From: CAITJF01 sp032654645
GTDB taxonomy: Bacteria > Pseudomonadota > Gammaproteobacteria > Burkholderiales > Gallionellaceae
Reading direction: 5' to 3'
NCBI GenBank assembly: GCA_032654645.1
Contig: JAULAW010000004.1
Span: 124,001-188,000 of the forward strand
DNA length: 64,000 nt
Both the position numbers and the translations under genes were made by a program. Of this stretch, positions 57,548 through 64,000 are shown one piece after another. The notes under the pieces are model-generated. The model saw only the letters and a program-made list of their open reading frames with translations. It ran no database searches and was not told the DNA's origin. How positions within the stretch are numbered: the first letter of the stretch is position 1; each line of letters opens with the position of its first letter.

Positions 57548-59182
57548 ATGCTAACCCTGCCCATAGAACCCACCGATGACCGCGCCAAACCGGCATTCAA
57601 GGATGCCGATGGCTGCGCGCAATGGTTGGGGCAACTGCATCTCACCAACTTGCATCTGGCGCAAGGCGTGCTGCGCGCGCAACTGGATGAGCTTAACCGC
57701 TATCCGATGCGCGGCCTTGAACGCCTGCGCACCTTGGAGTTGCTGCGAGAAACGGTATCATCCGTACAAGCCGATTACGCCAAAAAACTGGTTGCCAAGA
57801 AGCTGCCGCTGGGCAAAGGCGAGCTCTCCGTGTTCGCGGCCATCGTCGGGCTGTGGCAAGGGATGGCCACCGGCTATCAGCGCTGCCTGCAAGGATATAT
57901 GGCGGGGGATTCGCAACTCGCTCCGTATAGTGCGTTGCTGTGCCAGCGCTGCCTGTTGTATAGCGGCTTGCAGATTTTCGAGTACCTGCGCACCGGTTAT
58001 GAATTCGATGGCAAGTTGTGGCATCAACTGCATGCGCTGTATGCCTTCAGCGAGGAGCAAGGCTTGCACCTTAAGGAAGTGGCAGACGGGTTCAGCGGTG
58101 ACAAAAGCCCCACCTTGTGCCGCACCGCTTATGCCAAGCTGTTGCTTGCCAGCTATGCCTACCGGCCAGAGTTGACGCGCAGCCAGTTGCAACTACTGGA
58201 TCATTGGCTGACGCGATGGAGCCCAACCATTACCGTGGAACGCAGTTGCAACAGGAGCGTAGGCGAAGCGCCACCTCTGGCGGTTGACCTGAGCGGGTTG
58301 CTAGGCTTACAGCCACTACAGCAGGAGAAACCATCAGATAATATGCGATATCTGGCGATGGAGCCGCTAAGCAAGCTGTTGCGCGAGAAAATGGACCTCT
58401 TGCAGCAGGGGCAATCACCCCAGCAATTGGAACTGGGTGAGGGCTGCAACAGCGCAGATGCCTCCAGGTTGCTTAACTACCTGCACCAGAGCTGGTGCGA
58501 AGAACGAAGTGAGATTCCAGCCGCGCGTAGCGTTGAGCGGCAACAAGCACAGATGTGCTACGGAATCGAAGGCTGCTTCGCGTATATCGCCAACAAACCG
58601 TTCAAGCAACCCAGCAGGAGTGCGAGTAAAGATGATCTCTCGCGCAAGCAAATCCAGGCCTTTGGTCAAGTGTTGTCCGACACTGACCGCCATGACCTGG
58701 CTGCAATGGGTTATGTGTTAGAAACCTGGCAGATTGAATACGAGAGTATTCTTGATGCGGCCATGTTGCGTGAGGGTAATGCGGGCATACGCTTCGGCCC
58801 AAACCAGCTCGTTGCGCTGCTCCCAACTAATTCCATTGCATTTAAGCTTGGCACGTTGAGCTGGGTCAAAGTCGCCCAGACCGGGCAATTGCATGCAGGC
58901 GTGCGCTTCATGCCTGGCTTGCCGCAAACCATCACCATGAAAGCGACCGGAATCAACTTCACCATATCGGACAATTACGTCGCGGCACTGCTGCTGCCTG
59001 CGGTTCCCGCGCTAAAAACTCCGGCCAGCCTGATAGTGCCACGCGATTGGTTCAAGCCCGGGAGGATAGTTGAAATTGTCCAGGCAGACTCGGTAAAGCT
59101 GAATGTAAAAATGGAGTTTAGCTTAGAAAAGGGTTTGGATTTCGAGCGCGTCAGCTTCTCCGAAAATCCGCGCCCTGATTGA
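57548..59182 (+). CDS. Uncharacterised 544-residue protein
   Basis: No family recognised with certainty. The N-terminal two thirds are mostly helical (L-A-Q-G-V-L-R-A-Q-L-D-E-L and many L-H-x-L repeats), with no signal peptide or membrane span. The last 150 residues look beta-rich (L-G-T-L-S-W-V-K-V-A, L-H-A-G-V-R-F-M-P-G), reminiscent of PilZ-like domains, but I do not see the R-x-x-x-R motif of a c-di-GMP binder. It follows the FAD/Fe-S oxidoreductase on the same strand with 88 bp between. Function unknown. Confidence 0.6.
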   Translation: MLTLPIEPTDDRAKPAFKDADGCAQWLGQLHLTNLHLAQGVLRAQLDELNRYPMRGLERLRTLELLRETVSSVQADYAKKLVAKKLPLGKGELSVFAAIVGLWQGMATGYQRCLQGYMAGDSQLAPYSALLCQRCLLYSGLQIFEYLRTGYEFDGKLWHQLHALYAFSEEQGLHLKEVADGFSGDKSPTLCRTAYAKLLLASYAYRPELTRSQLQLLDHWLTRWSPTITVERSCNRSVGEAPPLAVDLSGLLGLQPLQQEKPSDNMRYLAMEPLSKLLREKMDLLQQGQSPQQLELGEGCNSADASRLLNYLHQSWCEERSEIPAARSVERQQAQMCYGIEGCFAYIANKPFKQPSRSASKDDLSRKQIQAFGQVLSDTDRHDLAAMGYVLETWQIEYESILDAAMLREGNAGIRFGPNQLVALLPTNSIAFKLGTLSWVKVAQTGQLHAGVRFMPGLPQTITMKATGINFTISDNYVAALLLPAVPALKTPASLIVPRDWFKPGRIVEIVQADSVKLNVKMEFSLEKGLDFERVSFSENPRPD

Positions 59183-59210
59183 TCCCGAAAAATTGGTGTC
59201 GCAGAAGACA

Positions 59211-60527
59211 CTAGGCAACAGCTGCTTCCATCAAAGGCAATCTCCGCTTGGCCGGGAACACGATGCTGAAAGTGCTGCCTTTTCCTTCCTCGCTGATTAT
59301 CTCCAGCCGCGCCTGGTGCCGGTTTACCACGTGCTTGACGATAGCCAGCCCCAGGCCCGTGCCGCCGGTTTCGCGTGAACGGCTATGGTCCACGCGATAA
59401 AAACGCTCGGTCAAGCGGGGAATATGCTGTGGCGCGATGCCGAGTCCGCTGTCCCGCACACTGAAAACCGGCTGACCATTTTGTTCCTGCCAGCGCAGCA
59501 CAATTTCGCCGCCCTGCGGCGTGTAACGGATGGCATTGGATATCAGGTTGCCGAAAGCGCTACGCAGTTCCAATGTATTGCCCAATAAAGTGCAGTCACT
59601 TCCAAGCTCCAGCCGCAATGTATGTTGCCCGCCGCTTAGCGAGAGTCCTTCATTATGCAGTGCACGCAGCAGTGTCGGCATTTCCACAGTTTCTTCCTGC
59701 AAGGCATTAAGCGCATTATCCAGTTTCGACAGGGTAAGCAGATCATCCACCAGGCGCCCCATACGCTGCGTCTGTTCTTCCATCAGGTGCAGCGCGCGGC
59801 GCGCCATATCATTTTCAAGGTTAGGCGCGTCACATAATGTTTCGACAAAACCATTTAGCACAGTCAGGGGGGTGCGTAATTCATGTGACACGTTGGCGAC
59901 AAAATCACGGCGCATGGTTTCGATGCGCTCAAAACGGGTGATGTCGCGGCTGATCAGCAACTTCTTGTTGTCGCTGTAAGGGATCAGTTTGATGGAGAGT
60001 ATCAGGCCGTCCTGGCGCGCACCGCGCAAAACCAGGGGCTCGCTAAAATCCTTTGCGGCGAGGAACTGCACGAATTCTGGCTGGCGCGCCAGATAAGTAA
60101 TCTGCTGGCCTATGTCACGCGCGCCATCCAGTCCAAAATGTTTCTCGACCAGCGGGTTACACCATTCGATGTGATCGGCGTCGTCGAGAATGGCAACTCC
60201 TTCCGGCAGCGCCGAAGTGGCCTGCTCCATGTGCTGTAGTGCGGCGATGTGCTGTTCGTGCTCTTTGCGTTGCAGGCGCACCATCCGGTTCAACCGCGCG
60301 AAAACCCCTTCCCACAGCCCATTGCCGTCCGGCACCACTCGCCCTCCAGGATCGGCCAGCCAGTATTCAAGCAAAGCAAGCTGGTGCAGGTGAAAGACCA
60401 GGCGGGCCAGCAGGAGCACGCCGAAAAACAGCGCTGCGGGCAAGGGGCCGCCAACGGCCCACAGAATCAGGGATAATAAAAGCGCGGCAAGGGGGAAAAC
60501 CAGGGCGCGCCGCCAAAAATCAATCAC
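59211..60527 (-). CDS. phoR: Phosphate-regulon-type sensor histidine kinase PhoR
   Basis: 438 residues. Two N-terminal membrane spans are followed by a PAS domain (V-A-I-L-D-D-A-D-H-I-E-W-C-N) and the phosphoacceptor box V-S-H-E-L-R-T-P-L-T-V-L-N-G-F. N-A-I-R-Y-T-P-Q-G-G and G-G-T-G-L-G-L-A-I-V-K are the ATP-binding motifs. The short periplasmic loop and internal PAS fit PhoR. The partner phoB is normally directly upstream, but here the upstream DNA holds a MITE and the gmk promoter, so the kinase is orphaned locally. Confidence 0.85.
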   Translation of the reverse strand: MIDFWRRALVFPLAALLLSLILWAVGGPLPAALFFGVLLLARLVFHLHQLALLEYWLADPGGRVVPDGNGLWEGVFARLNRMVRLQRKEHEQHIAALQHMEQATSALPEGVAILDDADHIEWCNPLVEKHFGLDGARDIGQQITYLARQPEFVQFLAAKDFSEPLVLRGARQDGLILSIKLIPYSDNKKLLISRDITRFERIETMRRDFVANVSHELRTPLTVLNGFVETLCDAPNLENDMARRALHLMEEQTQRMGRLVDDLLTLSKLDNALNALQEETVEMPTLLRALHNEGLSLSGGQHTLRLELGSDCTLLGNTLELRSAFGNLISNAIRYTPQGGEIVLRWQEQNGQPVFSVRDSGLGIAPQHIPRLTERFYRVDHSRSRETGGTGLGLAIVKHVVNRHQARLEIISEEGKGSTFSIVFPAKRRLPLMEAAVA

Positions 60528-60722
60528 GGTGAATAGCCTTTTAAAGTTTCGCGCGCCATTATACGGTGTACCCGGTAGCGGACAACCATGGATGGGAAAA
60601 TCAAAATATTTTGATGATACAATCCTTGCCAGTTACCCATGCCATGCAACAAACTGGCGCGGAGTAATCGGATGCCACCCGATGAAAATGGGTGCGCATG
60701 AGAATGTGTACAATGGAAATAT

Positions 60723-60827
60723 TGGCGCCCCTAACGTCATTCCCGCGAAGGCGGGAATCCAGCTTATTGATTTAACTGGGCTCCCGCTTTCGCGGGAGCG
60801 ACGAAATATGAATTTTTAGAGGTGCCC
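60723..60827. mobile_element. GGGCACC-family MITE with ATAT duplication
   Basis: The right end GAATTTTTAGAGGTGCCC is intact; the left end TGGCGCCCCTAA is degenerate and lacks about five bases. ATAT flanks both sides (60719-60722, 60828-60831). The interior has the CATTCCCGCGAAGGCGGGAA and CTCCCGCTTTCGCGGGAG hairpins. It lies between phoR and gmk, in their divergent promoter region. Confidence 0.75.
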
Positions 60828-60888
60828 ATATATAAAATATTTGGTTGTTTTTACACCATTTGACTCGTTAACCGCACAATCAAACCCT

Positions 60889-61509
60889 ATGTCCGGAAAC
60901 CTTTTCATCGTCAGCGCGCCTTCGGGTGCGGGGAAAACCAGCTTGGTAAACGCCTTGCTGACCTGCAACCGGCAGATTGACGTATCTGTTTCCTACACCA
61001 CGCGCCCGCCGCGCCCCGGCGAAGTGGATGGCAAGGAATATCATTTCGTCAGTCGCGAGGTTTTTCTGGCCATGGCAAAGCATGGGGATTTTCTGGAAAG
61101 CGCCGAGGTATATGGCAACATGTATGGCACTTCGCAATCATGGATCGAGGCGGAAACTGCGAGCGGGCGCGACATAATGCTTGAGATCGACTGGCAGGGT
61201 GCGATGCAGGTGCGGCGCAAATTTCCGGACTGCATCAGCATCTTCATCCTGCCGCCCTCGCTGCATGCGCTGGAAGTGCGCTTGCTGGGGCGCGGGCAGG
61301 ACAGCGCAGAGGTAATTGCGCAGCGCCTGCGCGCAGCGCAATCGGACATCGCGCATGTGGCGGAGTTCGACTATGTTATTATCAACGACAATCTGGATGC
61401 GGCATTGCGGCAACTCGATAGCGTCATTGTTGCCGCAGGACTTCGCAGCGACAGGCAGCTTGCGCGTCAGCAAGATTTAATCAACCAACTGCAAAAACCC
61501 TCGCAATAA
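60889..61509 (+). CDS. gmk: Guanylate kinase
   Basis: 206 residues from ATG 60889; the upstream in-frame codons to 60841 are not family-like. P-loop V-S-A-P-S-G-A-G-K-T-S and the GMP-binding S-Y-T-T-R-P-P-R-P-G-E, with I-D-W-Q-G-A. It makes GDP. It is the first gene of the common gmk-rpoZ-spoT run. Confidence 0.97.
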   Translation: MSGNLFIVSAPSGAGKTSLVNALLTCNRQIDVSVSYTTRPPRPGEVDGKEYHFVSREVFLAMAKHGDFLESAEVYGNMYGTSQSWIEAETASGRDIMLEIDWQGAMQVRRKFPDCISIFILPPSLHALEVRLLGRGQDSAEVIAQRLRAAQSDIAHVAEFDYVIINDNLDAALRQLDSVIVAAGLRSDRQLARQQDLINQLQKPSQ

Positions 61510-61528
61510 TTGAAAGGAAAGGTTCACC

Positions 61529-61735
61529 ATGGCCCGTATCACTATTGATGACTGTCTGGCACGCATTCCCAACCGCTTTGAGCTCACCTTGGCTGCTGCC
61601 TACCGCGCGCGCCAACTGGCCAACGGCGCCAGCTATCTGGTGGAAGAAAGCAAGGATAAGCCCACCGTCATCGCACTGCGCGAAATCAGCGAAGGTAAAG
61701 TGGGACTGGAAATTCTCAACCGCGGGCAGGCGTAA
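61529..61735 (+). CDS. rpoZ: RNA polymerase omega subunit
   Basis: 68 residues. M-A-R-I-T-I-D-D-C-L-A-R-I-P-N-R-F-E-L is the omega N-terminus, followed by A-A-A-Y-R-A-R-Q-L and K-P-T-V-I-A-L-R-E-I. It helps assemble RNA polymerase and is part of a ppGpp binding site. AAAGGAAAGG precedes the ATG. It is 19 bp after gmk. Confidence 0.97.
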   Translation: MARITIDDCLARIPNRFELTLAAAYRARQLANGASYLVEESKDKPTVIALREISEGKVGLEILNRGQA

Positions 61736-61740
61736 CTCCA

Positions 61741-61806
61741 GCTTGTAGCCAGTAGCTTGTGGCTGGTAGCAAAACCGGGGCGGCTACAGGCTACAAGCTA
61801 CCCGCT
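61741..61806. repeat. AGCTTGTAGCC palindrome downstream of rpoZ
   Basis: GCTTGTAGCCAGTAGCTTGT and GGCTACAGGCTACAAGCTAC are inverted copies. It is unlike the other families here. Confidence 0.65.
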
Positions 61807-61807
61807 G

Positions 61808-61952
61808 CTAGTGCAGTGTTGCACACTGTCTGGAACTTATGCGAACAGCCAAAGCGGCATTGTAGGTCGGGTTTCAACCCGACATGTCGGGCTAAAGCCC
61901 GACCTACAAAGGTTTGCACGTAAGTATCGCCAAGAATGCAACACTACACTAG
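61808..61952. repeat. CTAGTG palindromic repeat with a nested hairpin
   Basis: Outer ends CTAGTGCAGTGTTGC and GCAACACTACACTAG. Inside, at 61862-61907, is a perfect hairpin GTAGGTCGGGTTTCAACCCG...CCCGACCTAC, probably a second insertion. The left part matches the short copy at 1269-1324. It splits rpoZ from spoT. Confidence 0.75.
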
Positions 61953-61964
61953 CTCTATCTCTAA

Positions 61965-64000
61965 ATGTCCGATGCCGAAACACTCATCCAGGAGTGTTCC
62001 ACCTACCTGAAACCCAAGGATGTCGAGCACATCCGGCAGGCGCTCGAATTTAGCGAGTCCGCACACAAGGGGCAGCTCCGCCAGTCCGGCGAACCATACA
62101 TTTCGCACCCGATTGCCGTTGCGCGCATCCTCGCTCCGCTACACCTCGACGCGCAAGCCATCATGGCCGCGCTGTTGCATGACGTGGTCGAAGATACCCA
62201 TTTCAGCACCAACGATGTGGCAAATGAATTCGGCAAGCCGGTTGCCGACCTGGTTGACGGTTTGAGCAAACTGGACAGGATCGAGTTCGAAACCAAAGAG
62301 GATGCGCAGGCGGAGAATTTCCGCAAGATGTTGCTGGCAATGTCGCGCGACGTGCGCGTTATCCTGATCAAACTGGCGGATCGCCTGCACAACATGCGCA
62401 CGCTGGAGTCAATGTCGCATGAAAAATGCGAACGCATCGCGGGTGAAACAATGGAAATCTACGCACCCATTGCCAAACGCTTGGGCCTCAACTCCATCTA
62501 TCAAGAACTGGAGGATCTGGGATTCAAGCATCTGCACCCCAACCGCTACTCGGTGCTATCCAAAGCGATCAAGGTCGCGCGAGGCAACCGCCGCGAAGTG
62601 GTGGGCAAGATTCTGGATGCCATCCGGCAGCGATTGCAAGAACATCATATCAACGCCCAGGTGTATGGGCGCGAGAAACACTTGTATGGCATCTACCAGA
62701 AGATGCAGGCGAAATCGCTGGCCTTCTCGCAAGTGTTGGATATCTACGGGTTCCGTGTGCTGGTGGACGATGTGCCTGCCTGCTATCTGGCACTGGGCGC
62801 GCTGCACGGCCTGTACAAACCGATTCCCGGCAAGTTTAAAGACTATATCGCCATACTCAAGGCAAACGGTTACCAGTCACTGCACACCACGTTGTTCGGG
62901 CCTTTCGGCACACCAATCGAGGTGCAGATTCGCACCGTGGAAATGCATAAAATAGCGGAGACTGGCGTCGCCTCGCATTGGCTGTACAAGTCTGCGCATA
63001 CATCGATCAACGACCTGCACCAGAAGACACACCAGTGGCTGCAAAGCCTGCTGGAGAGCCTGAGTGAAAGCGCCGATTCGGTTGAATTTCTGGAACACCT
63101 GAAAGTAGACCTGTTCCCGAATGAAGTCTATGTGTTCTCCCCGAAAGGCAAGATCATCGCGCTACCGCGCGGTGCAACGGCAGTGGACTTTGCCTACAGT
63201 GTGCATACCGACATCGGCAACCGGTGCGTGGCCGCCAAGGTGAATTTCGAACTGGTGCCGCTGCGCGCCGAGTTGAAAAATGGCGATCGCGTGGAAATCA
63301 TCACCGCCCCGTATGCCAAGCCAAACCCGGCCTGGCTGAGCTACGTGGTGACCAGCAAGGCGCGCAGCCAGATCCGCCATTTTCTCAGCACCATGCATTT
63401 TCAGGAATCTGCTGCACTGGGCGAGCGTCTGCTGCATCAGGCGCTCGACTCGATTGGCCTTGAGCCGCAGGATATTGATACCGGCGCCCATTGGGACAAG
63501 TTGCTCAAGGACAGCGGCGCAAAATCGCGCGAAGAAATACTGGCCGACATCGGCTTGGGGCGGCGTCTCAACATGGTCACTGCCCGCCAGCTTGCACGGG
63601 TCGGCGAAGCGGGTGCACCGGAACATCTTTCATCCAGCGGCGCGGTCACCATCCTTGGCACGGAAGGCATGGCGGTACAGTTCGCCAAATGCTGCCGCCC
63701 TATTCCGGGCGACCCCATCATCGGCGTCATCAAGAGCGGGCAGGGGCTGGTCGTGCATACCCACGACTGCCCGTTGTTGCGCAAGGTGCGCGGCGGCATG
63801 GACAAATGGCTGGACGTGACGTGGGACAAAAACATCAGCCGCCCCTTCGAAGTCAGCATCAAACTCATCGTAGCCAACCAGCGCGGCGTGCTGGCAAAAG
63901 TCGCTGCCGCCATCGCCGAGGCGGAATCCAACATCGAAAATGTGCACTTCACCAACGAGGGTGATTACACCGCGCTGTATTTCACTCTCCAGGTTTCCAA
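61965..64000 (+). CDS. spoT: Bifunctional (p)ppGpp synthetase/hydrolase SpoT, 3' end outside window
   Basis: 678 codons are visible to the window edge and the frame stays open. The HD hydrolase domain has L-L-H-D-V-V-E-D-T (about 70), so hydrolysis is retained. The synthetase domain has D-I-Y-G-F-R-V (about 258), the TGS domain V-Y-V-F-S-P-K-G (about 390), and an ACT domain begins near the end (P-F-E-V-S-I-K-L-I-V-A-N-Q-R-G-V-L). It makes and degrades the alarmone (p)ppGpp. It follows gmk and rpoZ as usual, but repeats separate it from them. Confidence 0.95.
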   Translation, partial: MSDAETLIQECSTYLKPKDVEHIRQALEFSESAHKGQLRQSGEPYISHPIAVARILAPLHLDAQAIMAALLHDVVEDTHFSTNDVANEFGKPVADLVDGLSKLDRIEFETKEDAQAENFRKMLLAMSRDVRVILIKLADRLHNMRTLESMSHEKCERIAGETMEIYAPIAKRLGLNSIYQELEDLGFKHLHPNRYSVLSKAIKVARGNRREVVGKILDAIRQRLQEHHINAQVYGREKHLYGIYQKMQAKSLAFSQVLDIYGFRVLVDDVPACYLALGALHGLYKPIPGKFKDYIAILKANGYQSLHTTLFGPFGTPIEVQIRTVEMHKIAETGVASHWLYKSAHTSINDLHQKTHQWLQSLLESLSESADSVEFLEHLKVDLFPNEVYVFSPKGKIIALPRGATAVDFAYSVHTDIGNRCVAAKVNFELVPLRAELKNGDRVEIITAPYAKPNPAWLSYVVTSKARSQIRHFLSTMHFQESAALGERLLHQALDSIGLEPQDIDTGAHWDKLLKDSGAKSREEILADIGLGRRLNMVTARQLARVGEAGAPEHLSSSGAVTILGTEGMAVQFAKCCRPIPGDPIIGVIKSGQGLVVHTHDCPLLRKVRGGMDKWLDVTWDKNISRPFEVSIKLIVANQRGVLAKVAAAIAEAESNIENVHFTNEGDYTALYFTLQVS

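Overview
The window looks like the chromosome of a betaproteobacterium, most likely of the Nitrosomonadales/Gallionellaceae type. The reasons are the gene orders (rsmB-like, two DUF3108 genes, purN, purM, hda; pcnB-folK-panB; xseB-ispA-dxs-folE2; ruvX-pyrB-pyrC'), a DUF3683 FAD/Fe-S oxidoreductase, and a multihaem cytochrome beside a beta-propeller protein. No database search was possible, so this is inferred from protein families recognised by eye. No tRNA or rRNA gene was seen.

Layout. 0-3 kb: end of an NHL beta-propeller gene, a nested repeat cluster and a five-haem cytochrome. 3-11.3 kb: housekeeping genes (rsgA, phhB, a monohaem cytochrome, an M48 protease, orn, a GT-B-like protein, a succinate-semialdehyde dehydrogenase, an ABC-F ATPase). 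11.5-13.2 kb: an IS110-family element. 13.2-15.2 kb: two unrecognised secreted proteins built on a shared repeat, the first behind a good sigma-54 promoter, followed by a 25-residue membrane peptide. 15.2-18.3 kb: ntrC, ntrB and a DUF4124 protein. 18.5-20.1 kb: a DDE insertion sequence. 20.3-28 kb: pyrimidine, isoprenoid and folate genes. 28.1-32.3 kb: an EamA permease, a SpoIIAA-like protein, an orphan BrnA antitoxin and two transposase genes. 32.4-38.7 kb: rsmB-like, DUF3108, purine genes, hda and a HAD phosphatase.

38.7-49.8 kb is an accessory island. It holds the wreck of a type I-C CRISPR-Cas locus: the cas7 3' end, an intact cas4, the cas1 5' end and two single repeats. Each surviving cas junction is filled by an opposite-strand toxin-antitoxin pair. 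A direct duplication of the 3' part of the HAD gene flanks the locus. Further on are a Gp49-like/XRE toxin-antitoxin pair, a broken mqsA, an IS1182-type element, a Fic protein, a three-gene operon with an HNH-like protein, and a group II intron that has lost nearly all of its maturase gene. 49.8-64 kb returns to the core genome: a PsiF-like protein, pcnB, folK, panB, the FAD/Fe-S oxidoreductase, phoR, gmk, rpoZ and the start of spoT.

The window is unusually rich in small palindromic repeats nested inside each other. One family has 18-bp inverted ends reading GGGCACCTCTAAAAATTC and makes 4-bp A/T target duplications. One copy can be compared with its empty site inside the window, and another carries the group II intron.
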